Shown here in pieces: positions 40,204 through 49,391 of a DNA stretch of 64,000 bases. How positions within the stretch are numbered: position 1 is the stretch's first letter; every line of letters starts with the position of its first letter. The translations under genes were made by a program, and so were the position numbers. Origin of the DNA: Tenuifilum sp. 4138str. GTDB lineage: Bacteria; Bacteroidota; Bacteroidia; Bacteroidales; Tenuifilaceae. The stretch lies in the NCBI RefSeq assembly GCF_041102575.1, contig NZ_JBGCUE010000001.1, positions 363,337 through 427,336 of the forward strand. Direction: 5' to 3'. A model generated the notes under the pieces. It did no database searches, was not told the DNA's origin, and saw nothing but the letters and a program-made list of their open reading frames with translations.

Positions 40204-41247
40204 ATGTTTCGTTTTTCTAACCCAGAATATCTTTATCTCTTACTGCTTATACCAGTAATTATTGGATTATTCTGGTATTCCGTTCGTAAGCAAAAGCAGT
40301 GGATTACTAGTTTTGGCATATACAAAACCATCCTAAAATTAATGCCAGGGCATTCGTTCAAGCGCTACTGGATTAAGTTTATCATTGCCACTGCTGCATA
40401 CATTATTATCATTATTGCACTTGCTGGCCCACAGGTAGGTGCCAAGCTTACCGAGGTAAAACGCAAGGGTATGGAGATGATTATTGCCCTTGATGTTTCC
40501 AATAGCATGCTAGCACAGGATATCAAACCAAATCGTATTGAGCGTGCCAAACAAGCCATTTCGCAGCTTATCGATAGGTTTAACAACGACCGTATTGGAT
40601 TGATAGTTTTTGCTGGCGATGCCTACATTCAACTCCCCGTTACCAACGATTATGCATCGGCTAAACTCTTTTTGTCATCAATAAACCCAGGAATGGTTCC
40701 TAAGCAGGGAACTGCCATAGGCAGGGCTATTGAGCTGGCGGTAAATTCCTTTTCGCCCAATGCAAATACCGGAAAGGTGATAGTTTTAATTTCCGATGGC
40801 GAAAACCATACCGACGATCCTATTGAAGCTGCAGCAATGGCTGCCGAAAACGGCATTTCTATCTACACCATTGGCATTGGTTCTCCTGAAGGGGCACCTA
40901 TTCCCCTAGGGAATAATCAGGAGTTCCTTAAAGATGCCGATGGGAAGGTAGTTATTACCCGATTGGATGAGGAAACCCTAACAAAAATTGCTGTTACCGC
41001 TAACGGGAGGTATGTTAGGGCTTCAAATACCCAGTTTGGTTTATTGCCAATTTATGAGTCGCTTAAAAAGGTTGACCGTAAAGCAATTAAGGATAAGGTT
41101 TACTCCGAGTACAATGAGCAGTATCAGTATATATTGGCTATCGCCATTGCGCTTTTATTTGCTGAAATAATCGTCCTTGACCGTAAAACTTCGCTTTTAT
41201 CAAAGGTAAACCTTTTTGGTACCGATAAAACAAGGGAGGAGATATGA
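40204..41247 (+). CDS. batB: BatB, membrane-anchored vWA protein
   Basis: This 347-residue paralogue of BatA has membrane segments at the N-terminus (LYLLLLIPVIIGLFWYSV and WIKFIIATAAYIIIIIALAG), a vWA domain with metal-site IALDVSNSMLAQDIKPNRIE and ISDGENHTDDP, and a C-terminal membrane segment (YQYILAIAIALLFAEIIVL). The ending (DRKTSLLSKVNLF) is basic. It overlaps batC by 4 nt (ATGA-type). Together with BatA it likely forms the core of a MoxR-controlled envelope complex. The metal site is complete. Confidence 0.93.
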   Translation: MFRFSNPEYLYLLLLIPVIIGLFWYSVRKQKQWITSFGIYKTILKLMPGHSFKRYWIKFIIATAAYIIIIIALAGPQVGAKLTEVKRKGMEMIIALDVSNSMLAQDIKPNRIERAKQAISQLIDRFNNDRIGLIVFAGDAYIQLPVTNDYASAKLFLSSINPGMVPKQGTAIGRAIELAVNSFSPNANTGKVIVLISDGENHTDDPIEAAAMAAENGISIYTIGIGSPEGAPIPLGNNQEFLKDADGKVVITRLDEETLTKIAVTANGRYVRASNTQFGLLPIYESLKKVDRKAIKDKVYSEYNEQYQYILAIAIALLFAEIIVLDRKTSLLSKVNLFGTDKTREEI

Positions 41248-41972
41248 GAAAAGATATTGTACTTATCATTCTTTTAGCTGGACTCACGGTTAACACTTTT
41301 GCTCAAAGTGAGCATAAGCTAATACGACGTGGTAATAGGGCATATAGTAAAAACGATTATTTGGAGTCCGAAGTACAATACCGTGAAGCACTTGAGAGGA
41401 ATAAGCATTCCTTCAAGGCAAACTTCAACCTTGGCGATGCCCTCTACAAGCAAAACAAATTCTCTGATTCCGATTCAATCTTTAATGGCATAAACACATC
41501 CGCCCTTTCCGATGCTGATAAGTCAATGATTTATTACAATAGAGGGAATTCGCTTTTCAAGCAAAATAAGTTTAAGGAAAGCGCCGATGCCTATAAAATG
41601 GCCCTCAGGTATAATCCAAACGATATTGACGCTAAGTATAACCTTTCTGAGGCACTTAGAATGATGCAGAACCAGCAGAACCAGAACAACAATCAGCAGC
41701 AAAACAATAACACCGATAGTAAGGATAACAAGGATCAGAAAGACGATAAAAAGCAAGACAAAAAGGAAGATAAAAAGGATAATAACAACAATAAACAGGA
41801 CAATCAACAGAATAACCAGAATAAAAATAACCAACAACAACAACCCAAGATTTCGAAAGAGGATGCAGAGCGAATGCTACAGGCATTACAGCAACGCGAA
41901 AAGGACATTCAGGATAAACTAAATAAAAAACAAGCCAAGCCGGTTTCGGGGGCTTCAATCAAAAACTGGTAA
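41244..41972 (+). CDS. batC: BatC, TPR protein with Gln/Asn/Lys/Asp-rich tail
   Basis: The protein of 242 residues has a signal peptide (MRKDIVLIILLAGLTVNTFAQ), about three TPR units at residues 25-140 (GNRAYSKNDYLESEVQYREA, NLGDALYKQNKFSDSDSIFN, FKESADAYKMALRYNPNDID) and a low-complexity stretch at about 145-205 made almost only of Q, N, K and D. The C-terminus holds a helix with ALQQREKDIQDKLNKKQAKP. BatC-type proteins commonly have such charged tails. It is expected in the periplasm as a scaffold for BatA and BatB. Start overlap with batB suggests coupled translation. Confidence 0.9.
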   Translation: MRKDIVLIILLAGLTVNTFAQSEHKLIRRGNRAYSKNDYLESEVQYREALERNKHSFKANFNLGDALYKQNKFSDSDSIFNGINTSALSDADKSMIYYNRGNSLFKQNKFKESADAYKMALRYNPNDIDAKYNLSEALRMMQNQQNQNNNQQQNNNTDSKDNKDQKDDKKQDKKEDKKDNNNNKQDNQQNNQNKNNQQQQPKISKEDAERMLQALQQREKDIQDKLNKKQAKPVSGASIKNW

Positions 41973-41977
41973 ACCCT

Positions 41978-43804
41978 ATGAAACGATACCTAAGCGGAAT
42001 ACTATTGCTTTTCATCAGTGGTTACTTACTGTCCCAGGAAGTAACCTTACAGGCATACGCACCAAATCTGGTTGAAGTGGGTGAGCAGTTCAGCTTATCG
42101 TTTACTTTAAATGCTAAACCATCAGAGTTTAAGGCTCCCTCAATTGTTGATTTTGATATATTGGCTGGTCCTAGTACATCCAGTAGCACTAGTATTGAGG
42201 TGATTAACGGTAAAGTTACCCAGAGTCAATCCTATACCTACACATACATACTTGTTGCAAACAAGGAGGGGAAATTTACCATTGAGCCTGCTGAGGCTGT
42301 TGTGGGCAAAGAGCGTATTCGCTCAAATCCTATTACAGTAGAGGTGGTAAAAACATCATCGGGGAGTGCAGCAAGCAGAGCCAGCCAGCCAGCATCGCGA
42401 AGCGTTAGGGAAACTCAAGCCGATGATCTACCGGGCGATGAGCTGTTTGTTACCATTGAACTTACCAGGAAATCAGCCTATGTGGGCGAACCCATTGAGG
42501 CAGTAATAAAGATATATACCCGGGTAAGCATTTTGGCTTTTGAAGATGCTAAATTTCCTGCATTCGATGGTTTTTGGAGCCAGGAGATTAAAAGTTCTCC
42601 AAATGTCAACTTTGAGCGTGCCAATGTGAATGGCAAAATTTATAATGCGGGCGTAATTCGCCGTTACCTCCTTTTCCCTCAGAAAGCTGATAAAATTGAA
42701 ATTGATCCCTTTGAGTTGTTAGTGGTTTACCAGGGGCCTAGATCTGGCCCGCGTTCTATTTTCGACGAGTTTTTTGGTGGAGGGTTCGAAACATACCGTA
42801 AACGCCTTGTTAGTAAACCGGTTAGTATAAATATCAAAAAACTACCATTGCCTGAGCCACAAGGTTACACTGGAGCTGTTGGTAACTTCAAAATTGATGC
42901 ATCGGTTGATAAGAATAGCCTTAAAGCTAACGATGCTTTTACCTACAGGTTTAAAATATCAGGGAAAGGAAACCTTAAGCTAATTGGGAACCCAAAACTT
43001 AATTTCCCCTCAACATTTGAAGTTTTTGACCCAAAAATTTCCGAGAACATTTCGGTTGATGAGGGTAATACAATGGGTAGCAAAACATACGAGTATGTTT
43101 GCATACCAAGAGCTGGCGGTAATTTCAGCATAGAACCGGCTGTGTTTTCTTATTTTGACCCTGATAAGGAATCTTATATAACCCTTAAAACATCAACTAT
43201 TTCTGTTGCCGTAAGTGCCGATTCGTCAAGCACTGGCAATGTTATGGTTGCAAGTTTTGGCAAGGAAGATATCAAGTTTATCGGGAAAGATATTCGATTT
43301 ATTAAAACATCAAGCTCTGCTTTCAAATCAAAATCTGCCTTTTGGGTTACGTCGGGTTACTATCAACTTCTATACATATTACTAATTGCAATATTCATTA
43401 CATTTTCGTATCTATTCCGTCGCTATCGCCAGCGAATGCAAGATGTAGCCTTGGTTAAAACCCGGAGGGCAAGCAAGGTAGCCCAGAAACGACTCAAAAT
43501 GGCGTCGCAACTACTTGAGCAGAACAATAATGCCCAGTTCTTTGAGGAGATCCATAAAGCTATTTGGGGGTATGTGTCCGATAAGCTCAATATTCCTTTG
43601 GCATCGCTAAGCCTCGATAATGCATCGGAGAAGCTAACCCAACAGGGTGTTGATGCCGACAGAATTTCTACTTTCCGTTCCATAGTTGAGACTTGCGAAT
43701 ATGCGCGTTTTGCCCCAATGGCAGAGCATTCGCAAATGACTGATATTTACGAGAAAACATTTTCGCTAATTGAGGATCTGGAAGATACTCTAAAACGTAA
43801 GTAA
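41978..43804 (+). CDS. batD: BatD, oxygen-tolerance envelope protein
   Basis: The protein of 608 residues has a signal peptide (MKRYLSGILLLFISGYLLSQ), a large periplasmic region of immunoglobulin-like beta domains (VEVGEQFSLSFTLNAKPSEF, GTTSSSTSIEV-like segment, SVDKNSLKANDAFTYRFKISG), a membrane segment near residue 465 (YYQLLYILLIAIFITFSYLF) and a cytoplasmic helical domain with AQFFEEIHKAIWGYVSDKLN. This is the BatD layout. It lies 5 nt after batC. The C-terminal helical domain resembles that of the DUF4381-like protein earlier in the operon. Confidence 0.92.
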   Translation: MKRYLSGILLLFISGYLLSQEVTLQAYAPNLVEVGEQFSLSFTLNAKPSEFKAPSIVDFDILAGPSTSSSTSIEVINGKVTQSQSYTYTYILVANKEGKFTIEPAEAVVGKERIRSNPITVEVVKTSSGSAASRASQPASRSVRETQADDLPGDELFVTIELTRKSAYVGEPIEAVIKIYTRVSILAFEDAKFPAFDGFWSQEIKSSPNVNFERANVNGKIYNAGVIRRYLLFPQKADKIEIDPFELLVVYQGPRSGPRSIFDEFFGGGFETYRKRLVSKPVSINIKKLPLPEPQGYTGAVGNFKIDASVDKNSLKANDAFTYRFKISGKGNLKLIGNPKLNFPSTFEVFDPKISENISVDEGNTMGSKTYEYVCIPRAGGNFSIEPAVFSYFDPDKESYITLKTSTISVAVSADSSSTGNVMVASFGKEDIKFIGKDIRFIKTSSSAFKSKSAFWVTSGYYQLLYILLIAIFITFSYLFRRYRQRMQDVALVKTRRASKVAQKRLKMASQLLEQNNNAQFFEEIHKAIWGYVSDKLNIPLASLSLDNASEKLTQQGVDADRISTFRSIVETCEYARFAPMAEHSQMTDIYEKTFSLIEDLEDTLKRK

Positions 43805-43828
43805 ATTTGATATTAAAACTTTCAGGAA

Positions 43829-44593
43829 ATGAAACGCATTCTATACATATCATTAATGATAGTTCCTGTTAGCCTGTTTGGGAAGGTAACCTTGCAAAAT
43901 CCCGATTCACTTTTCGCACTGGCTAATAAATACTACACTGAGGGGAAATATTCCGAAGCTGTTACCCATTATGAGGCTATTGTAGCAAACGGAAAGGTGA
44001 GTGCAGAGCTTTACTTCAACCTTGGGAATGCCTATTTTAAGCTAAACGATATAGCCCACGCCATTCTCAATTTCGAGAGAGCTTACCTGCTAAACCCTGG
44101 CGATGACGATATCTCTTTTAACCTCGAACTAGCCCGTGCTTACACTACTGACAAGATTGAGGCTATCCCTGATTTTTTCGTGGTTAAGTGGGTAAAGTCC
44201 ATTTCCAACCTATTTAGCTCTAACACTTGGGCTTTTCTTGCTATTTCATCATTTATAATTGCACTGATTTTATTTATGATTTTTCAGTTCTCTGGTAAAT
44301 ATTTAATAAAGAAATACGCTTTTATCATTTCATGGTTTTCTGCTTTTATTTTCATTGTGTCACTTGCTTTTAGTGTTTCGCAAAAAAATAGAATTGTAAA
44401 TTCCAACCACGCTATTGTAACTTCCTCCGCCGTTTCGGTAAAAAGTTCTCCTTCGGAGAGTTCAAATGACCTTTTCATACTCCACGCAGGAACAAAGGTC
44501 GAGACCTTACGAAATGTTGGTGAGTGGTGCGAAATTCGGATTGCCGACGGCAATAAGGGATGGTTACCCAAATCAGCATTTGAAAGAATATAA
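43829..44593 (+). CDS. batE: BatE, TPR and SH3-like membrane protein
   Basis: The protein of 254 residues starts with a signal peptide (MKRILYISLMIVPVSLFGKV), followed by TPR units (LANKYYTEGKYSEAVTHYEA, AELYFNLGNAYFKLNDIAHA), two membrane segments (WAFLAISSFIIALILFMIFQF and YAFIISWFSAFIFIVSLAFSV) and a C-terminal bacterial SH3-like domain from about residue 190 (AVSVKSSPSESSNDLFILHA, WCEIRIADGNKGWLP). The combination is that of BatE and closes the operon. SH3-like domains often bind peptidoglycan peptides, so it may link the complex to the cell wall, which is inference. Confidence 0.9.
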   Translation: MKRILYISLMIVPVSLFGKVTLQNPDSLFALANKYYTEGKYSEAVTHYEAIVANGKVSAELYFNLGNAYFKLNDIAHAILNFERAYLLNPGDDDISFNLELARAYTTDKIEAIPDFFVVKWVKSISNLFSSNTWAFLAISSFIIALILFMIFQFSGKYLIKKYAFIISWFSAFIFIVSLAFSVSQKNRIVNSNHAIVTSSAVSVKSSPSESSNDLFILHAGTKVETLRNVGEWCEIRIADGNKGWLPKSAFERI

Positions 44594-44825
44594 TTCTGGC
44601 AATAGGTAAAGTAAAGGTAGTTGTCTGTTTTAATTATTAGCGCGCTCTTTGGGGTGCTCTGAAAAAAGTTTTGCAAAACCTTAAAACTTATTATCAACCT
44701 TATTCTATCAGGGTTGATGGTTACTAAAATCGCTTGGAATTTTACATTTCTTTTCCTTTTTCGGTTTTCATTAAAACATTTCGTCCCATTTAGTGTTTAC
44801 CTTTTACAACTAAAAAGTAAACGTT

Positions 44826-45368
44826 ATGAAAATTTTAGGTATGATAATTCTGTTAGCTACAACACTTAGCACCACAAATGCACAAAATGTAAGTTTCCAT
44901 AGTTTTGTGGTAACCGATATCGATGGCAACGAGTTTCCTCTCTCAAAGCTTAAGGGAAAAAAGGTAATGGTTGTTAATACTGCATCAAAATGTGGGTTTA
45001 CACCACAGTACGAGGATTTACAAGCGCTTTACGATAAATACAAGGATAAAAACTTTATTATTATTGGATTTCCGGCCAATAATTTTATGGGGCAGGAACC
45101 TGGAACCAATCAGGAAATTAAGGAGTTTTGTACTACCCGTTTTAGTGTATCCTTCCCTATGATGGCAAAAATATCGGTTAAGGGGAACGACATCCATCCG
45201 CTGTACCAGTGGCTTACCCAAAAAAGTATGAATGGTGTAATGGATAGCGAGGTTAAATGGAATTTCCAGAAATACCTGATAGACGAAAATGGCAAACTTG
45301 TCGATGTGATACCACCAAAGGAAAAACCAAACAGCGAAAAGGTAATTAAATGGATTGAAGGGAATTAA
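44826..45368 (+). CDS. Exported glutathione peroxidase family protein
   Basis: The protein of 180 residues has a signal peptide (MKILGMIILLATTLSTTNAQ) and a glutathione/thioredoxin peroxidase domain. The peroxidatic Cys56 is in NTASKCGFTPQYEDLQ, the Gln in GFPANNFMGQEPGTN, and the Trp/Asn tetrad partner in VKWNFQKYLID. A second Cys in EIKEFCTTRF could be the resolving cysteine, so thioredoxin is a more likely reductant than glutathione. It is a Cys and not a selenocysteine enzyme. It would remove peroxides in the periplasm. The preceding gap 44594-44825 shows no other gene. Confidence 0.93.
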   Translation: MKILGMIILLATTLSTTNAQNVSFHSFVVTDIDGNEFPLSKLKGKKVMVVNTASKCGFTPQYEDLQALYDKYKDKNFIIIGFPANNFMGQEPGTNQEIKEFCTTRFSVSFPMMAKISVKGNDIHPLYQWLTQKSMNGVMDSEVKWNFQKYLIDENGKLVDVIPPKEKPNSEKVIKWIEGN

Positions 45369-45370
45369 GT

Positions 45371-45398
45371 AAAAAGGCCTCACTTACGAGGCCTTTTT
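45371..45398. terminator. Bidirectional terminator between gpx and the M28 peptidase gene
   Basis: AAAAAGGCCTC (45371-45381) pairs with GAGGCCTTTTT (45388-45398) around ACTTAC, with T-runs on both strands. The stop codon of the minus-strand peptidase gene (45384-45386) lies within the loop. Confidence 0.9.
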
Positions 45399-46880
45399 CT
45401 TTTGTCTGTCCTTCTCTCGTTTATAATTTTTATTGGCAAGCTCCATAGTGGTTAGGTACCCTAAATCCACAACCTTTTCAAAAACTTCAGGGTTAAGGGT
45501 TTCTGGCTTATCAGTAGCTTGATGCAGATACTTATATCCACCACTGGTGTTGAAGTAAAGCGTAGGAATACCTGCTTCGTAAAAAGGTTGGGCATCGGCA
45601 CCACCGCCACCAAATGTTTTGGGACTTAGTAGTTTGGTGTTTCTTTTATCTATCTTTTTGGCTTTTTTCCAAAGCTTCGGATAGCTCAACCTGCCACCAA
45701 TGGCAATACTATCGCCTTGTCCAATACAGTCAAAGTTGAGCATGGCTACCACCTTATCGGCATTAAAGGGCATATTTGCAACAAAATGTTTTGATCCTTT
45801 TAGGCCGGATTCTTCTGACGAAAAGGCCACAAAAACAACTGAACGGAGGGGCTTCGTAGTTGATTTGTTTATTGCTTCGGCAATTGCAATTAACCCGGCA
45901 ACGCCCGATGCATTATCATTTGCCCCAGGAAAGTAAAGCTTATCGCCCTGGTAGCCAACATGGTCAAGGTGCGCTCCCAGGATAATATATTCATGCTTAA
46001 GCTTAGGGTCAGAGCCTTCAATATAGCCCACAACATTAAAAGTCTTTTTTGCTTCCTGGTAAACGGCACGTACATTGATGTAAACTGATTTATCGGTTTC
46101 AACGGAGTGGGGGGCTTTATCGCGTTTTATCATTTCATAGTAATCGGCGGCTTTGTAGGGTAACTTGCTAAAAAGGCTATCGGTAAACCTACTGCCGGCA
46201 TGTATCATTGTGAAATCAGCTAGATGTGGCTTAGGGCCACAGGCTATGCTCCCATATACCATGGTGTTTGGTGTCATGTGGGGTTCACCGATAAAGATTA
46301 TGGCTTTAGCACCTAATTCTTTTGCTATTCGAGCCTTTCCCCGTGGCGATACATCGCCCCAACTACCGGAACTGGCTTGCCAGGGTGGGGTCGATTTGAA
46401 TACTATAACAATTTTATTGCGGACATCAATACTTCGGTAATCGTTGTATTCATCATTTTTTATACCAAATCCGGCAAAAACAGTTTCACCTCGTACTTCC
46501 CCTGAACCGGTAAATCCCCTACATACAAAATCCTCTCCTAAATACATGGGTTGTGTAGGGCGATTGTTCTGATCTAAAAGAAATACTCTTGCATCCAGTA
46601 TGTAGTTAACCTCTTCATCAAACTCCTGTAGCATGGTGTTCCCCAACAATGGATTTAAACCGGCATTTTTAAACCTTGTAGCAACGTAACGTGAGGCCTG
46701 CTCATACTCTACCGAACCAGGCAGCCGCCCTTTAAATCGCTCTGACGATAGGAATTTAACGGTGTTCATCAAATCCTTGCTGTCGATAGGGCTTTGCTGA
46801 ATTTTTGTTTGGCTTATAGCCAAATTATTGGTTACCAAAATTCCAGCCAGAATAACATAACATTTCCACATCGCATTCAT
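45384..46880 (-). CDS. Exported M28-family zinc aminopeptidase
   Basis: The protein of 498 residues has a signal peptide (MNAMWKCYVILAGILVTNNL, cleavage near AISQ), a PA-domain-like insert (GKARIAKELGAKAIIFIGEP) and a C-terminal M28 peptidase domain with the two-zinc ligands in GAHLDHVG (His), GANDNASGVAG (bridging Asp), FSSEESGLKGS (catalytic Glu and ligand Glu), LNFDCIGQ (Asp) and YLHQATDKPE (His). I chose the ATG at 46880. The C-terminus is Lys/Arg-rich (KREKDRQKKKAS). It hydrolyses N-terminal residues of peptides in the periplasm or outside. All metal ligands are present. Confidence 0.93.
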   Translation of the reverse strand: MNAMWKCYVILAGILVTNNLAISQTKIQQSPIDSKDLMNTVKFLSSERFKGRLPGSVEYEQASRYVATRFKNAGLNPLLGNTMLQEFDEEVNYILDARVFLLDQNNRPTQPMYLGEDFVCRGFTGSGEVRGETVFAGFGIKNDEYNDYRSIDVRNKIVIVFKSTPPWQASSGSWGDVSPRGKARIAKELGAKAIIFIGEPHMTPNTMVYGSIACGPKPHLADFTMIHAGSRFTDSLFSKLPYKAADYYEMIKRDKAPHSVETDKSVYINVRAVYQEAKKTFNVVGYIEGSDPKLKHEYIILGAHLDHVGYQGDKLYFPGANDNASGVAGLIAIAEAINKSTTKPLRSVVFVAFSSEESGLKGSKHFVANMPFNADKVVAMLNFDCIGQGDSIAIGGRLSYPKLWKKAKKIDKRNTKLLSPKTFGGGGADAQPFYEAGIPTLYFNTSGGYKYLHQATDKPETLNPEVFEKVVDLGYLTTMELANKNYKREKDRQKKKAS

Positions 46881-46960
46881 GGTTTTAGAGCCTAAATTTA
46901 GAAATTTTATGGTAATATTTTTATTTGCGTAAATTTGCAGTGCAATAGTAATATTTTCAA

Positions 46961-47548
46961 ATGGCTCCCGACTTTCTTCAATCCGATTTATATCTGTATG
47001 GTGTTTTACCATTGCTCATCTTTTTTGCTCGAATATGCGATGTAACCATAGGGACATTGCGAATTATTTACGTTTCCAAGGGTCAACGCCGCATTGCTCC
47101 CATTTTAGGTTTTTTTGAGGTGTTTATTTGGATTGTCGCCATAAGCCAAATCATGAAAAACCTCAACAATTTTGCCTGTTACTTTGGCTATGCCGCTGGT
47201 TTTGCTACAGGCAACTATATTGGCATGCTGGTAGAGGAGCGATTGGCTATTGGAAAGGTATTGGTCAGGGTGTTTTCAACCGATAATGTAGCCGATCTTG
47301 TTCAGATCCTCAATGCCAGCGGATTCGGTGCAACTTCCTTTCAGGCTCACGGCGCACAGGGTGAGGTAAGTATTGTTTACTCCGTTATTAACCGGAAGAA
47401 TCTCCCTGACGTTCAGAGTCTTCTTTTAAACTTTAACCCAAACCTTTTCTACGTGGTAGAGGATATAAGAAAGGTAAATAAGGGAATTTTTCAGGCAACA
47501 GTTAAACCAAAAATATCCATTTTTGAGCGTTGGCGCAAGGGGAAGTAG
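46961..47548 (+). CDS. DUF5698/DUF2179 membrane protein (UPF0316 type)
   Basis: The protein of 195 residues has three N-terminal membrane segments (LYGVLPLLIFFARICDVTIG, IAPILGFFEVFIWIVAISQI, CYFGYAAGFATGNYIGMLV) of the DUF5698 type, followed by a cytoplasmic DUF2179 domain (LVRVFSTDNVADLVQILNAS, GEVSIVYSVINRKNLPDVQS). DUF2179 is a small ligand-binding domain also found in YitT-like transporters. TAAATTTG at 46930-46937 fits the -7 consensus exactly. The function is unknown. It ends 1 nt before the convergent PAS gene. Confidence 0.88.
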   Translation: MAPDFLQSDLYLYGVLPLLIFFARICDVTIGTLRIIYVSKGQRRIAPILGFFEVFIWIVAISQIMKNLNNFACYFGYAAGFATGNYIGMLVEERLAIGKVLVRVFSTDNVADLVQILNASGFGATSFQAHGAQGEVSIVYSVINRKNLPDVQSLLLNFNPNLFYVVEDIRKVNKGIFQATVKPKISIFERWRKGK

Positions 47549-47549
47549 A

Positions 47550-47894
47550 TTACCTTACCCTATGAGGCATCCCTTCCGGTGTTTCAATTGAAAACTCTAC
47601 CATTCCTGCCACTCTACCGTTGCTGTACCAAGGAGTTTGGTGTATTAATTTATTAACTCCATTCTTTTCAATAGTATATGTGTTTGATTTTCCTGTGGCC
47701 ATAAGTTCTTTGATTATACTTACCGAATTCTCGGAATGGCAGTCAAAAAGATTTTTTCCAATAAGTTCCTTTCCACCCCAGCGTTCAAAAACCTTTTGCG
47801 ATTTTTCGTTCATGTAAAGAATAGTTCCTGCTGTATCGCAAATTGTTATGGCAAAGTCTACACTATTTGGCCAGCTTAATAAATCTGTATTCAT
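47550..47894 (-). CDS. Stand-alone PAS-domain protein
   Basis: The protein of 114 residues is essentially one PAS domain: VDFAITICDTAGTILYMNEKSQKVF, GGKELIGKNLFDCHSENSVS and SNTYTIEKNGVNKLIHQTPW, ending GRVAGMVEFSIE. There is no kinase, GGDEF or DNA-binding partner domain, and no neighbour that could clearly use it. I chose the ATG at 47894, since the open frame upstream runs into non-family sequence. It probably binds a small ligand or cofactor, or forms a heterodimer with another PAS protein. Confidence 0.85.
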   Translation of the reverse strand: MNTDLLSWPNSVDFAITICDTAGTILYMNEKSQKVFERWGGKELIGKNLFDCHSENSVSIIKELMATGKSNTYTIEKNGVNKLIHQTPWYSNGRVAGMVEFSIETPEGMPHRVR

Positions 47895-48036
47895 TGAAGT
47901 GCTTTTTTTACAAGGCAAAGGTAATCTTAACCCGGGATTAGTCAATAGAAACACAATAAAACATTTAAACATTTTGTTTCTACTTGACTTCCCGACTTAT
48001 CAAAATCTTTTATTTCGAGATACCGGAATAAATGTC

Positions 48037-48965
48037 GTTTAGTTATGGTTATTTGTCATGTTGCGCGCAAGCGAAAAATAACGCTGTCGTGCTGAGTCCC
48101 GATTTATAGGGATAGACTTCGCCGAAGCATCTCTTTACCTTTAATCCCTGTTGTTTTTTGTAAACCGCTCTTTGCCATGCTTTTCTGTTGCGATGCAACG
48201 CTTACTCCTTGTTCTTTGGAAAATGTATTGCGTGCATCGCTATGCATGTGGGAATAACCATGGTGTTACAAACATTACGCCCCTACGGGGCTGGAAGCGT
48301 TGTTCGTGAAACTATTGTCATGTTGAGCGCAAGCGAAACATCTCATGGGGTCGATTAGAGATCCTTCGCTACGCTCAGGATGACAAATGAAGTCATTCGT
48401 TTAAGTTACTCAATGTTCGTTGGTTCATGAAATTGACCTCACCCCCTCCCCTCTCCTGATAGGAGAGGGGAGAAGCATTTAGGAGACCTTATTGCAGGGC
48501 TAAAGTCTCCCCTCTCAGGGGAGATTTAGAGGGGTCATCTGGGTTGAATATGGGAAACGACCTCACTTTACCCATATTCCTGAGGGGGAATGGAGCGGAA
48601 GAAGCAAGCAGTGGCATAAAAGCCTGACCCGGCAATGGGTCGGGGGTGGAACGTGGCGGTGGGCTTAGCAAGCGATACCACATGAGTCACGCCACAGGCG
48701 TGGCGAATAGTATCGCGTGGCAGTTCCACCCGCGGGGCACCCATCGGGTCGGGCTTTTCAGCCTTGATTTTCTTTGGTTCTTTCTTGTATCAAGACAAGA
48801 AAGAACGTATAAATCGTTATTTGAGAAGTTTTTCCTTTGCGATGCAACGTTTTAGTTTTAAGCTTTGGAATTTCATTTCGTGCATCGCTATACATGTATG
48901 AGTAATCATGGTGTTACAAATATTACGCCCCTACGGGGCAGGAAGCGTTGTTCGTTGTTCGTGAA
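48037..48965. repeat. Stack of dispersed non-coding repeats (copy II)
   Basis: This matches 12548-13497 block by block: the gtcatgttgcgc element (48055-48140), tgcgatgcaacg...cctacggggctggaagcg (48154-48308 and 48814-48965), a gcgaaacatctcatggggtcgattagag element (48316-48390, like 13505-13560), the ctcctgataggagag palindrome with ctcccctctcaggggagat (48434-48535) and the 141-nt hairpin (48618-48758). Block order agrees but spacers and some blocks differ, so it is a composite and not a simple duplication. No gene is visible between 47973 and 49391. At 48998-49033 a short gtgttacac/gtaact palindromic stretch occurs. Confidence 0.75.
48618..48758. repeat. 141-nt nested long-hairpin element, copy II
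   Basis: It has the same arms as copy I at 13151-13291 and exactly the same length. The few differences fall mostly at the arm CGGTGGGCTTAGC (copy I CGATGGGTCTAGA) and GGGGCACCCATC (copy I GGGGTACCCATC). One change keeps pairing as a G-T wobble. The ctttcttgtatcaagacaagaaag palindrome follows again. Confidence 0.75.
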
Positions 48966-49159
48966 TCATTGTTTGTAAATGCCACGTCATATACTCTGTG
49001 TAACACCGTGTTACACTGTGTAACTCTGTGATACTTGCTGTTGCTTATTTCATGAGACGGTTGTCATGCTGAGACTAGCCGGTGCATCACTTTGTACCTT
49101 CATTCACTTTTTTATTGAGATTTCTCGATACTGCCTATCCCGTATATCAGGACTAGACA

Positions 49160-49308
49160 CCGGTTAACGTTTCACGGCTCACGGTTCACGTTTAACGGAC
49201 CCAAACTTCCTCTAACTCCATCATATTCTGTCTATTCCGACTCATTCCGATTCATTCAGACTGATTCCTCTAAAATTAGCCCGGTTGAATTTGTTAATTC
49301 ATGGTACT
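49160..49308. repeat. Single unit of the minisatellite found at 35150-35690
   Basis: The unit cgtttcacggctcacggttcacgtttaacgg, then acttcctctaactccatcatattctgtctattccgactcatt, recurs here once, followed by tcctctaaaattagcccggttgaatttgttaattcatggtact. The same tail flanks the array at 35090-35120 and 35675-35700, so the flanks belong to the repeat. Confidence 0.8.
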
Positions 49309-49391
49309 TAATGGAGATTGAGTTTATTGATAGAAACAAACGAGCGGCTCAAATTTTTTTTACTATCTTGCACGGAATAAAAAAACAATAG

